From positions 1,262,451-1,326,450 of the forward strand of contig CACRXP010000028.1 of the NCBI GenBank assembly GCA_902702965.1: a stretch of DNA of 64,000 nucleotides. The letters are read 5' to 3'. Under the pieces are notes generated by a model. The model did no database searches. It worked only from the letters and a program-made list of their open reading frames with translations, and was not told the DNA's origin. Both the position numbers and the translations under genes were made by a program. Origin of the DNA: Spirometra erinaceieuropaei. Lineage: Eukaryota; Platyhelminthes; Cestoda; Diphyllobothriidea; Diphyllobothriidae. Positions within the stretch are counted from its first letter, which is position 1. Each line of letters opens with the position of its first letter. Shown one piece after another: positions 1 through 10,236 of the stretch.

Positions 1-1129
1 ACGAACCTGATCAAGCTCTGTTCTTAAAACCCGAGCAAAAGGAGGATGGACTGATTAACGATACGGATGGTAATTTACGAAAACACGAGAAAAATATTTG
101 GTCAGTTGCTTGGATGATATAAGAAAAAATGCTTCGCCGAGTCTTCCTCCCACTCGGCCCCATCACTCACCATGATATTTAGAACCGCAATGGGGGTTCG
201 GGTATTACCTAATGATTGGAGATGAGCTTTGAAAGGTCCAGCATGCAAACGGCGCCGATGGGTATGCGAGACAGATTTTATGTCTGTTGAATTCCTCGAT
301 ATTTCGAGCTACGCATTTAAGCCAAAAAACGGATTCCGGTGTATATACGGTGTTACTGACAGATTGCAAATAAGGAAGGAAAAGTGCGAACCTCAGCAGT
401 GAATACCGTTTCGTGAGGATTCCTTAGTCAAAATTTGAACGAATCGAATTTTCCAGCTCATTTTCAGATAAAGAAACCAATCATTTAAAACAACGTAGTT
501 CATGCCCAAAAGGTGAATAAAAGAGGAAGGGCAATATCAACAATGGAGAGGAGAATCTGAGGCATTTAGGATAGCTGTGTCTAGGATTCCAAATGTTGAC
601 CAAAAGGATGCAACAATATCCCTGGACATAGCAAATATTTACTGCAAACCACGCTTTTTTGGGTGTTTAGTCCAAAGCATTTCTGCATACCTCTCTGACT
701 AAACCGCCGTGGAGTTTTTCCATACATAGCCAAATTTTCTACTGATTAACTAATCTGTAAGAACCTGACGGTATGGTTTGCAGTGGCAAGATTTTAATTA
801 TCCCTTGTCATTCATCATCAGAAAAGTCAATCGGACCATTTTATCATAGTAAGTTATAAATGTTATTTTGTTTGAAAAAAGTGCAGTTTAAAAACCCCCT
901 GCATCCAGGATAAAACCCCCTTTGGACACAAAACGCACAACAGGGCGGTGAGAAAATTAATAAAAAGAGGAGTGGTGAGATAGCTGAAAATTAAATACTT
1001 ACCCATTATAAACTGATCTACTACAAGTTAGCAGTTAACTTCTAAGGAAATTATAAAACAACAATTTGCAAACTGGAGTATCTGCCAGGAAGCGGACGGG
1101 AATGCTGAGGGACCCATTGATGAGCCTAA
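1..1129. other. AT-rich non-coding stretch
   Basis: I see no gene, RNA or recognisable repeat here. Open frames are short and have no familiar protein motif. Confidence 0.5.
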
Positions 1130-1440
1130 TCTGGCGGGAATACAGTGTCGCAACACTTAGAATTGTCTATTCCCCCACCAACCTGTCTTACGGGCGGACT
1201 ACTACTACTACTACTACCACTAATACTACTACTACTACCACCACCCCTACTACTGCTACTACTACCACTACTACCGCTGTTACTACTAATACTACTACCA
1301 CTGGCGGGAATAAAGTGTCGCAACACTGAAGAAAACTTTTTCCCCCGTCTACCACCACTGATACGCGAATACTACTAATAATCCTGCTATTAGTACTACT
1401 ACTACTACCACCGCCACCACGGCTGCCAATGCTACTCTAC
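1130..1440. repeat. Impure ACT/ACC trinucleotide arrays with a repeated flank
   Basis: Two impure arrays of ACT, ACC and GCT triplets lie at about 1,198-1,300 and 1,371-1,440. A unit starting TGGCGGGAATA and ending in the palindromic core AGTGTCGCAACACT occurs before the first array (about 1,131-1,157) and again after it (about 1,303-1,329). The same core appears inverted near 1,492-1,508, at the edge of R1 copy A. The arrays probably form the tail of that dispersed repeat. Translations of these arrays (Thr-, Leu- or Ser-rich) are not genes. Confidence 0.7.
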
Positions 1441-1494
1441 CAACGCTTACAGTATGGGTAACTAACTGCAATAATACTAGCATCAGTAACGGAG

Positions 1495-1875
1495 TGTTGC
1501 GACACTGGTATCCAACCCCTAATCTTTCCCAGCTGTACCATGTCGCCGCAAGCCTGGGTGCGGCTTCAGCCGTGTCAACCTCCATTCCTTTGTCATTGTT
1601 GTTTAAATCCTGATCATTTGCTGCGTGGACCAGAGGGTGTGGAGTAGAATGCCAAGGTGCGCACTCGACCGTGCCATCCACCTGCGCCCTCCCTGTCTCC
1701 GGTCTTCTTGGCTTTGTCTTGACACCGGGTCCAGGTGGGGAGTGAGGAAGATGCTGCGAAAGTCCACATTCACTATACACTAGATGACGCACTAGTCTTT
1801 GTGCCTACTCTCACCTTGCTGTAGACCACACGGCGGACATCGTCGACAACGGCGGTCGAGCTATGAGCCCGTTGC
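1495..1875 (-). repeat. Dispersed repeat R1, copy A
   Basis: The reverse complement matches about 3,870-4,200 (copy B) over several hundred bases. Shared blocks include one around CGATGTCC, one around CTAGTGTATRGTGAATGTGGAC and the block around CCACCTGGACC/GTGTCAAG. Other copies lie near 28.4-28.8, 51.0-51.4 and 55.1-55.6 kb. It has no convincing coding capacity. R1 is a family name used only here. Confidence 0.75.
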
Positions 1876-1888
1876 TAAGACCTGACTT

Positions 1889-2550
1889 ATGACAAACTGC
1901 GAGGGCTACAGTGGCACAAACCTCACCGACGTTGCTGCAATCGCCTTTAAAATTGTCATTTTTAGGCTATTTCAGTGTGTGCATTCCTCGGACACGAGAC
2001 CCAACGAAGCTTGTTTTCCTGCTAGACGTGGATGTGCTGACCAGATATCCACATTACGACTTATTCTTACTTCCTCCATGACGGATAGAAACTGCTGGCC
2101 GTCTGTTTTGTGGACTTTGACTTGGCGTTCTTTTTTGTCAGCCGCGAGTCCCCGTGACGGGTGATGAAACTACTCAGTATCCCGGCAGAAATCTCGCACC
2201 CCCATAGATAGGGTCTGTGCTCGCTCCACCACTGTGGAATTCTGGTTTATAATAAACTAATTTGGTGTTTGACAAAGTTACTTTTTTGTCGCCCATTCTG
2301 CCCAACTGGGCCCCGGCTGACTATTCGTAAGGGCTTTACGTAGTTTTCAAGGTATTGAATATGACCCAGGCATCGGTTGGCTGATCTCGACTATGCTGAT
2401 GATATTGCCCTGACTTTCTAAAAAGGCCACTGGTGGCATTGGTATAGCGTTTGAGCTAACGGCAAACATAAAAAATATCCATCACGAAACCAAAGCGCCG
2501 AGAAGAATGGATGCTGAGTATGGCTTTTGGAATGCGTGACGCAGGAAGTA
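1889..2550 (+). pseudogene. Non-LTR retrotransposon reverse transcriptase fragment
   Basis: The frame starting at 1,889 encodes a fingers/palm segment of a non-LTR reverse transcriptase: residues FRLFQCVHSSDTRPNEACF, then GCADQI and TLRLIL, which match the usual NQAGFRxGRGCxDQI region. In a shifted frame at about 2,380-2,420 the segment HRLADLDYADDIALTF carries the YADD catalytic box. Frameshifts and stops separate the blocks, and the thumb region cannot be followed with confidence, so the copy is dead. It differs from the RTs at 5-7 kb and 17-18 kb, so at least three non-LTR families occur in the window. It directly follows R1 copy A. Confidence 0.75.
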
Positions 2551-3839
2551 TGGAGTAAAAAATTTGAACCCCATGAATTCTGCAGTTTCTCTGGCGGAAA
2601 TACTGGTATCCAAAAAACAAGTGTACTTTACTGAACGCTCAACCAGATCATGAATGTGTGCTGCGCACGTATCCAGCGACTCGTCGCCTATTTAAATCGC
2701 GAACACCTAGTTATTTACTAACCTCTTAGCCACTCATCGATATTAACTGTTTTATGGGGCGTCCGTGAGGACGCTGTTAGTGCCTGAGATCGACTTCACC
2801 CGAGATCAGACTAAAGTTGTCTTGTAAACTCAACCGACCCAGATTTTCATCGGAGTTGCTGAACAATCAATTGGCATTTGATTTCGAAGTAAAAATAACT
2901 TTCGCGCCAGACTGTTTTGACAGACACAGTCTGGAAGTTTGGCCTCACAACCGTTTCCAAAAGGTCGTACACCGGTCGATTCCATGCGGTAAAGACGCTG
3001 TAATCCGCGTAGGTTCTGAAATTGACTGACAGATCGCATTTTACAGACCGTAAACGAGAATACTGCACTGAAAATTGTTTATGAAAGTTCGCAGTCTACG
3101 TAGTAGTTGGTGGAAATGTTTGTTTGAATTATCGACTCAACGGCGATTAGTTTGGTTTAAGAAACCTACACATACCCATCAAAAATGTCCAAGCTACATT
3201 CCTTAATAATGAAATCACTTCAGAAAGTGCGGTGTGTATGAAGGGTGATAGGTGGGACCTTGGGGGCATTGACTTTTAAATATACTTGCAGATAGGCGGT
3301 TGTAAAAACCGGAGCCCGCTTGTATATTAAGAAAGTTTGTTTATATCTTCAGTCGAAGTTATATGACTCATGGATCACAAATTACACCAGGATTTCTATA
3401 AATATCTGAAATTTCCCGCCTTGTGGCCTTGTGACGGCACGATGGGGCACTAGAAACCACTTCGTGTTACGCATATTTTACTTCCTGTTTATGATCGAGT
3501 CGTGAGAATTTGGGATCGGCGTCATGCCAAAACAATCGCTGCATCGAGTACAGCAGTCCGGTCATTTTGTGAATTACGAAAAAACAGAGCATATCTCCAC
3601 CACGTGGTGTGCGAGTAAGAAAAAAAAGTCTACCTCTTACGCCTTCTTTCACAGGGGAGGGAATTTAAAATCCTAGCCACATTTTCATCTTGTCCGTTGC
3701 TCTTTGCCAAGAGCATGACTTTCACTCAGCCCAACTTGAATGCCCTAAGATGGGCTGAAAAAAATTCCTGTAAACTCACAGCCTATAGGCTGCTCGTCAT
3801 AAATTATCATTACAAAGACATCTATAGGTTTAACTGAAA
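2551..3839. other. Non-coding stretch
   Basis: The first few hundred bases may be the decayed 3' part of the preceding retroelement. After that I see nothing identifiable; the short open frames around 2.8-3.07 kb on both strands overlap each other and show no domain. Confidence 0.4.
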
Positions 3840-4740
3840 CTTCGACGCGGCGTTTAGAGAGGTGAAGAGTGGAGGTCACACATACGCACACGACAGTCCG
3901 ACCGCCGTTGCCGACGATGTCCACCGTGTCGTCTACAGAAAGTTGAGAGTAGACACGAAAACTAGTGCGCGATCTAGTGTATGGTGAATGTGGACTTGCA
4001 CAGTAGCTGCTGCACTCTCTCTCTCACTTCCTCACACCCCACCTGGACCACGTGTCAAGAAAGAGTCAGGAAGACCGGAGGCAGGGAGGGCGAAGGTGGA
4101 TGGCACGCTCGAGTCGGCATCATGGCGTTCTGCTCCACAGGATTTTAACCAACAACGACAAAGAAATGGAGGCTGGCACGGCCGAAACCGCACCTAGGCG
4201 TGCCGCCACACCCGGCTCGGATCCCACGGAGTGGGAGTGCAATAAAGGCCACATTAAGAAGGAGCCATTGCAGCCTAACTCTTAGACCACCAGCCGGCCA
4301 CTCCACAAAAACACACAACACTGGGTCGACTGCGCGATCCAAGGTATCCCGTAAGTTAGCAATCTTCCAAGCCACGGCTTTTAACGCACTATGATAGCTT
4401 CAGGCGCGTCAGATTGTTTTTAGTGAGGAAAATGCACTGAGTTGTCGACCTCACGCTCCCTTCCCATTCCCAGGCCCCAGCCAATGTCCGAGCCGGTCAG
4501 TTGACTGATGCGGGGAATAGGCGCGGTATCTGACATGGTCGAGTGACCTTGTCTGCGAGCGCCACATGCGCATGTCAGAGGTCACGTAAAGAAAGAGCAG
4601 TGGCAGCCTTAATCTTAGCTTATCAGCCAGCCACTACACAAAAACACACAAAACTGGGCAGATAGCGTGTATTGAGTTGATTCGTCAGTTGGTAACCTTC
4701 CAAGCAACGGTGTTTGACGTACTTTGATAGTCTCAGATTC
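3840..4740 (+). repeat. Dispersed repeat R1, copy B, with internal duplication
   Basis: This is the longest R1 copy. It shares with copy A the segment from about 3,890 (GACCGCCGTTG) through GAATGTGGACTT to CCACCTGGACC and beyond. Its distal part is present twice: about 4,255-4,420 and again at about 4,592-4,740. Both units contain GCAGCCT, CCACTMCACAAAAACACACA, ACTGGG, AGCAA or AACC before CTTCCAAGC, and a final TTTGATAG/CTATGATAG. The second unit abuts the zinc-finger end of the minus-strand retroelement at 4,733. R1 may therefore be the antisense image of that element's 3' end or an independent element next to it. Confidence 0.75.
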
Positions 4741-5281
4741 CAGTCACGCATGCAGCTGGCAAGCCGTTTGGAGACGGAGCCGTGACGCACATGTCCCACT
4801 TGCGTGGGAGGTGGCAGTTGGATGCTCGTTTGATGATGTTGTGTGATGTAGGTGGGGGAAGATGTGATTGTGTGGCGTAGCCGACGGTTGTCTGCCACAT
4901 GTTTTCGTGAATGAGCATTTGGCCCAATAGGCCCATGCGTTGAGTAAATGCGCAGGTGCGGTGAGGGCAGTTGGAGCGGATGCAGTGGGTATAGGTTGAT
5001 ACCCCAGGCACTGGTTCGTCAGTCTCTGTGCGATGGATTCGCAAGTGACCGACCAGGCCGATGTGTGAGGTGAAGGCGCGATCACAATGAGGATAGGTGT
5101 AGGCCAGCTCCTCACCACTGGTGTCGATAATGGTGGTGTGGGTGTTTGTTGGAGCGTCAGGCTTGTGTGCAGCGGTGGTGGGTAGAGGAGCCGCCGCAGC
5201 ACATGTTGAGATAGTGCAGGAGGAGAAGGAGTAGGAGGATGCTAGTGAGGGTTCAGGAGTGCGGCCAGTATTAATTGTCAA
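4733..5281 (-). pseudogene. C2H2 zinc-finger tail of the non-LTR element
   Basis: The 182-codon frame ends the element. Two finger-like units are visible: YTYPHCDRAFTSHIGL continuing to VGHLRIHR, and SNCPHRTCAFTQRMGLLG continuing to QMLIHE. The spacing is that of C2H2 fingers, but the first cysteine of finger 1 is Tyr and the first histidine of finger 2 is Gln, so neither should bind zinc normally. In intact relatives such a tail probably helps bind nucleic acid. The N-terminal half is rich in Ala, Pro and Thr. An overlapping frame at 4,744-5,202 is a shadow. Confidence 0.75.
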
Positions 5282-5360
5282 CGTAGAGGACGAGACAGAT
5301 TTGAACGAGGAGACAGCAGTTGCTGCAGTCCGGGGGCTGTAGTTCGTAGGAATATGTCGC

Positions 5361-6830
5361 TCAAGTCCGATCGGTACCCGGAAGGTCCGCTGGCAGCATG
5401 GACACGTTGGGGGCGGTTAGGCACAGTTGATACTTGCGTGCTTCTCGTTTGGCTTTGGCGGTGGCGATGCGGCTGGTCTCGTAGATCGCTCTGCCTGTCT
5501 TCACTGTCCTCCTCCAGGTCGATCGGTCTCTGGTGAGGTCTTCCCAATTGGTCGGATTGATCTGCAGACGCTTCAGGGAGGTCTTCAGAGTGTCCTTGTG
5601 GCGGGGACTTGGTCCCCCTGACGGCAGGAACCCGTGGTGATATCTCCGTAGTAGAGTAGTTTGGATATCCGCTAGCCGTCCATCCGCGCGAGTTGGCCGC
5701 TCCAACGCAACTGAAGTTGTCTCAGCATGGCGTAGATGCTGTGGATTGCCGTCCGCTCCGGTACGTCAGTGTCGGGGATCCGGTTCTGCCACCTAAGCTT
5801 CAGTATCCGTCGAAGACAGTTAAGTTGGGTGTGATTGAGTCTCCGCGCCTGCTTGTAGACCGTCCAGGTTTCCGCTCCATACAGCAGTGTCGGCAGGATG
5901 ACCGCCCTGTACATCATCAGTTTGATGCTGAGACGGAGACCGTGACGATTCCAAACTGTGCTTTGCAATCGGTCGAAGGCTTGACTGGCTTTGGAGCTCC
6001 GGTGGATTACTTCATGGTAGATCTTGGGGACGAGGGAGATGGGGCTGCCCAAATAGGTGAAGTTATCCACCACTTGCAGCTGGGCGCCGTTCACGTTGAT
6101 TTGGGGTGCGTTGTAGGCAGCGTCGGGTTGTGGTTGATGTATGACCACCCTCTTCGTCATGTTGATGGACAGGCCGAGGTTGTCGCAGGCGGCGGCGGCG
6201 GCGGCGGCGAAGATGCCCATGCCCCTTTGCACGTCCTCTTCCGAAGTGGTATTGAGGGCGCAGTTGTCGGTGAAGAGAAGTTCATGGACGGCAGTTGTGG
6301 ATACACGTGACTGAAAGTGCATCTGTCGCTGATTGAGGAGTTGGCCGTCCGTCCTGTAGGCGATGCGGATCCCAGGATGTCCGTCACGGTAGGCCTCCAT
6401 CCGCATGGCAGTAAGCATGAGACTGAAAAGGGTATGCGCGAGGACGCAGCCCTGCTTCACGCCGTTGCTCACTGCGAATGCCTCTGAGATGACTCCATTG
6501 TCCTTGACGCGTATCATCATGTCATCGTGGAGCTGCCGCAACATCTGAGTGGATCACTCGGGACAGCCGAATTTCTGCATGATTTTCCACAGTCCTTCGC
6601 GATTTACCGTGTCGAAGGCTTCGTCAGATCACCGAAGGTAGAGTAGACGTGGATTTGCATTTCCTGACACATCTTATGCACTTGATGGGTGACGAAGCTC
6701 ATGTCGGTGGTTTCGCGATGACAGTGGAAGCTGCACAGACTTTGCGGCAGGATACCTTGTTCCAGACGTTTGTTGAGGCGGCTGAAAAGGATGCGAGCGA
6801 AGATCTTTCCGGCAATGTTAGGTGGGGAGA
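5361..6830 (-). pseudogene. Reverse transcriptase of the zinc-finger non-LTR element (main part)
   Basis: In minus-strand order: NIAGKIFARILFSRLNKRLE near 6,810-6,760, then DLTKAFDTVNREGLWKIMQK near 6,630-6,570, then a frame from 6,544 to 5,672 with [26 protein letters not shown] (RT block B), [10 protein letters not shown] (block C), FTYLGSPIS and [10 protein letters not shown] (thumb). A further frame at 5,705-5,361 leads towards the zinc-finger tail. The catalytic box is FTDN instead of the usual F/YADD, so polymerase activity would be lost even without the frameshifts. The GCG run at 6,190-6,210 encodes a poly-alanine stretch absent from relatives as I recall them. Confidence 0.85.
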
Positions 6831-6840
6831 TGCTCCTGTA

Positions 6841-7153
6841 GGCAGAATGATATTACCGACAAAGACAAGGGAGACTGGAATGGCCATTTCTGGCTTATTA
6901 GCCGTCGTCAGCCAGCCATACCCAAGCCCGAAGTGTGGAACACCCGAGCCTCGAACTCGCGACCTGTTGGTTTTAGAAGTCCACGCCTCTACCCACCGGG
7001 CCACGAGCCCGTTGCCTTGTCGGTTTTCGATCGGGAATATACAATGGTAGGGGGCGCTCACCGATCGTTCATACGGAACTCACTCGTTCCGTTGTGCCTT
7101 AAGGGCTCTCTCTCGAGCCCAACCAGCAGCCGCACAGCGGCGCATGATATATA
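6841..7153 (-). mobile_element. tRNA-headed SINE, longer copy
   Basis: On the minus strand, about 140 bases of leader (from 7,153) precede a tRNA-like head. The A-box region reads TGGCCCGGTGGGTAGAGG (about 7,000) and the B box reads AGTTCGAGGCT (about 6,955). A body containing GACGACGGCTAATAAGCC and a tail TGTCGGTAATATCATTCTGC follow. It sits inside the RT frame of the non-LTR element and is followed head to tail by a second copy. Diverged relatives occur at 38.87-39.03 and 42.85-42.99 kb. Inferred RNA polymerase III origin. Confidence 0.75.
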
Positions 7154-7315
7154 GGCAGAATGATATTACCGACAAAGACAAGGGAGACTGGAATGGCCAT
7201 TTCTGGCTTATTGGCCGTCGTCAGCCAGCCATACCCAAGCCCGAAGTGTGGAACACCCGAGCCTCGAACTCGCGACCTGTTGGCTTAGAAGTCCACGCCT
7301 CTACCCACCATGTGG
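7154..7315 (-). mobile_element. tRNA-headed SINE, 5'-truncated second copy
   Basis: This copy is nearly identical to 6,841-7,003 (only a few differences over about 160 bases), from GGCAGAATGATATTACCGAC through the B box to CTCTACCCACC. It stops where the A box would begin, so it lacks the leader. Because the two copies are so alike they probably arose by a recent duplication or a dimeric insertion. Confidence 0.75.
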
Positions 7316-7890
7316 TTGAGGCGTGGGCGCGTGCGACTGTGGTTGTCGCAGAATTGGGAGTTACCTTTCGGCTTATAGAGATAGACGATTGTGGTGTCCT
7401 TGAAATCCTGGGGACTTGTCCTTGACCCCACATCTTCTGAAAGAGCGCCATTAGATGTTATATGAGGTGGGTGGCGCCGTGCTTGTAAATCTCAGCGACG
7501 GTCGCCTCTGACCCGGGTGCTTTCCTGCAAGAGGGTTGTTCCATGGCCCTGATGGTTTCGTATAGAGAGGACGAGAGGTTGAGGTCGGCGTTGGTCCCCA
7601 GTTGAAGCAGACGGTGATTGCGGCGTCGGAGCAGTTGGGGGGAGGGTTGAGGACGCTTCTGAAGTGCCTCGTCCATCGCTGAATGATTTGTGTCTGTTCA
7701 GATTGTTGGGCAGTTCTGTCGGCGCTGAGAAGATGGGCACTGCCTTTGAGTGTGGGACTGTAGTCAGCCCTGATCGAGGAGGAGGTGTTATTCCATTCTT
7801 TGCGGTCGGCGTACCCTTGGATCTCCTCAGCCTTGCCAACCGTCAAAGCGTCCTGCATCTCGCACTTCCGCTTCCTCCCTTTTCTTATTA
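7316..7890 (-). pseudogene. Upstream part of the non-LTR polyprotein
   Basis: The minus-strand frame at 7,858-7,451 carries the linker between endonuclease and RT: MQDALTVGKAEEIQGYADRK, later SADRTAQQSEQTQIIQRWTR and HFRSVLNPP, with KHPGQRRPS in place of the usual GKAPGxD motif because of a frame change. Between 7,430 and 7,322 a shifted frame gives QDFKDTTIVYLYKPKGNSQF and CDNHS, after which the SINE pair interrupts the RT. The element is 5' truncated near 7,890, before the endonuclease. Confidence 0.75.
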
Positions 7891-8899
7891 AGCAGTGATG
7901 TTACATTGACGACACAAGACTTGCAGATCTCAGCGGGAATAGCTTCCACCCTAAACGTCCTGTGTTCCCTTTTGATCTCTCTCTATTAGCGGGGTTACAA
8001 GACACTTCCTATGGGGAAATGGAATTAAACTTTGCGTACGTATGATGGGCCGATCACTGAATTTGAGAAGGTCCACGAAGTACCCACGTAGGCGCACGAC
8101 ACTGGCCTATTTGTCAGCTTAAAGTTTGTGAATTTAGATAGTGGACGGCGCCACTCAGTGCAGAGGGAGTATAACTAGTTAAAAAATAATTTGGTAGGGT
8201 TTTTGTGTCAACAGTATTTAAGGCCCGCCTCATGAAGGTCAATATTTGGGCCCAGCGTGTTTGCGATCATCTCATGCCGACTTTGCCGTCTTTTTATGTG
8301 GTTGGTAGAGGGAAAAATCGTTGAGGGACGTAGCTCCAGTCATCTGAACAGATAACTGCTTGGTTCTTCGACCGAACTAATAACTGTTGTATTGTTAGGT
8401 TAATTCAGTAATGGCCATTTGCTACTTCCCACTCCTTTAACTTTAGTAGTCAGGCGTGACCGAATTTCTCTGTTCAGGGTTCCGACTATGCTGGGCGGTC
8501 GTGGTTTTGCGACATTAAGTGGTCTTGTTCATGACAGTTTGGATATGGACGAGGGTTGAACTTTCGGACGCGTCAGAACGAGAATGTGGTCTGACCAATG
8601 GACGTTGTCACTTTCAGAACCGTGCATCGATCTGCTACCATGAACTTGGCTTCGGAAACTTGAACTGATTTGGATGCAATCGATCTGAATTGTCATATGA
8701 CTGTCGTTTCAATACCGGGTCAGCAGGTGTTTGTGGCGGTGCTGAAACCCTGTGTTGACGACAAGGAGTCGGGTCTTGTCACAAAAATTCAGAACTCCCT
8801 CATTGTTGTCTCACCGAGTGAAACCCATAGAAGTCAAGATGGGGATTATTTGAAAAGTCACCAAGCCCAATCAGGCAGTTGGTGTTGACGCGTGTGTGG
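7891..8899. other. Non-coding stretch between two retroelements
   Basis: No gene is recognised. The distal part (about 8.6-8.9 kb) may be the decayed 3' end of the Penelope-like element that follows on the minus strand. The 72-codon open frame at 8,670-8,888 has no recognisable domain. Confidence 0.4.
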
Positions 8900-9154
8900 A
8901 GACGACAGAGGTCTCACTGAAGTGTCCCTTCAGTCGTATCTAAGCCGGACAGGCATTGACTGGTTCCCATGCAAGCAGCGCATGGTTCACCTGTTGCAAG
9001 AGGCATTGACCACACAGTGTCTATTTTAGGAGTGGAGTGGGTCGCTGTGTTGGAGGGTAACGTCGCAGTTGATCCCCGGGATCTCGAGTACCTGAGTCGA
9101 AGGTTGGAGCTTCAAAAGAAGCAGATGTGATTGCCGGAACAAGGGGTTTTATTC

Positions 9155-9196
9155 GCTTGACGTTTCCGATTCACGCTGCAGCCCAACATCAGGGAC
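9155..9196 (-). ncRNA. Decayed hammerhead-ribozyme-like motif of the Penelope-like element
   Basis: On the minus strand the sequence reads CCTGATGTTGGG, then about 13 bases, then GAATCGGAAACGTCAAGC. It keeps most of the hammerhead core (CTGATGA ... GAAAC ... GTC), but A9 is T and helix pairing is weak. It matches the better-preserved motif at 34,755-34,796. PLEs of animals are known to carry minimal hammerheads with a very short helix III, so the position just downstream of the PLE coding region fits. Confidence 0.5.
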
Positions 9197-9639
9197 ATCA
9201 ACTATGGGTAATCCATGCACGTGTGGCTACATCATTTAAAGGGTGCAGTCGCTATGCTACCGTATACCCATGAAAATTGACGGTTCCGTCCCCACCTGTG
9301 ATGTTTGCCCTCGGTTCCATAACGGTTTCGTGGTCAGCACTCGAGTCGTTAATAGCAAAAATCTCATCACCCATTCAACATGTTGGCGTGACGGTTACTC
9401 GGCTAACTAGCTCACCGATACTGGCATTGTAAGCAGTGCTCGTCTGTGCGCTCATCGCGTGGCTAACTGCTCTGCCCAGCCCAAGCCACAAAACCGAATA
9501 CGGAAGGGTAGGATCATTCCGTTTGTTAACAGTTTAAGGGTCAGTGAACCATGAATCAAGCCACTGATGGCTCGCTGGATTGCCGACTCTTGCGATAATG
9601 TTGGCCTCGTCGAACCTGGATGTGTGACCGGGTCCGTCA

Positions 9640-10080
9640 AATGGGCCGCGACTTGGGGCTGACATCATTTTTCCGCACCGCCGCCGCGTGTTTGGCTATT
9701 CGCGTTCAGATCGATCTTCCAGTTTCTCTGACGTAGTTGCTTTGTCAGCAACTGCACCAGATCCGATAAACGACTCCAGATGTTCCATGTCACAGCAGTG
9801 GGTCTTTTGGTCTCATTAGCTGCTGTCTGATGTATATCACTGGTCTGTGTGCAACTCCAACTCCAAGTAATACGATAAGGCGGCTGACGGCCTCCGAGAC
9901 GTTCTTGACGTGCGGCTGCGCTCGCCAAAATTTGGGATCGTTACGATTTGACCTCTCATCTCGTCTTCACGCGCATCGGTTGATGAAAATACGCGGGTGG
10001 CCATTTTCTCTGAACAGTCCTCAAATATATCGGAATTCAACCACCTTGTCATCCGGTTCACTGGAGTACGTCGCAACACG
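9640..10080 (-). pseudogene. GIY-YIG endonuclease region of the Penelope-like element
   Basis: On the minus strand the segment PHVKNVSEAVSRL is followed by HGTSGVVYRIWCSC, a stop, then QSNYVRETGRSI, a stop, and TRIAKHAAAVRKNDV. This matches the PLE pattern of a GVVY.I.C.CG segment followed by YVGETG. Here the glycine of the YVG motif is Arg and two in-frame stops break the domain, so it is inactive. Further downstream (about 9,600-9,450) traces of the PLE C-terminus remain in changing frames, such as PYSVLWLGLGRAVSHAMSAQ. Confidence 0.8.
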
Positions 10081-10236
10081 ACGATGCAACGTCCTTATCT
10101 AACTACATTAGCGGTTAATTAGGTGGTTACTATTGAGGTTCAGCACTTGAGTCGTACTTATCGCTTTACTGAACACTTTGGTCTTTAGGCCATTTCAATC
10201 ATTATGGCAAACAAAAACAATAAAAAGACCCGCCAG

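Larger units (their letters stand above)
4733..7890 (-). mobile_element. Non-LTR retrotransposon with C2H2 zinc-finger tail, 5' truncated and SINE-interrupted
   Basis: Read on the minus strand from about 7,890 to 4,733, this is one element in several frames: the linker before the RT (7,858-7,451), the start of the RT (7,430-7,322), an interruption by two SINE copies (about 7,315-6,841), the remaining RT (6,830-5,361), and a C-terminal zinc-finger region (5,281-4,733). The endonuclease domain is missing here but is seen in a second fragment of the family at 52.1-52.65 kb. Frameshifts and changed catalytic residues show that it cannot move. This layout (EN, RT and C2H2-like tail) is one I associate with diphyllobothriid tapeworm genomes; that placement is from memory. 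Confidence 0.85.

Noticed and set aside
1066..1378. Thr-, Leu- and Ser-rich open frames
   Set aside because: Produced by the ACT/ACC triplet arrays.
5693..6310. 205-codon plus-strand open frame
   Set aside because: It is the antisense shadow of the minus-strand RT frame at 5,672-6,544.
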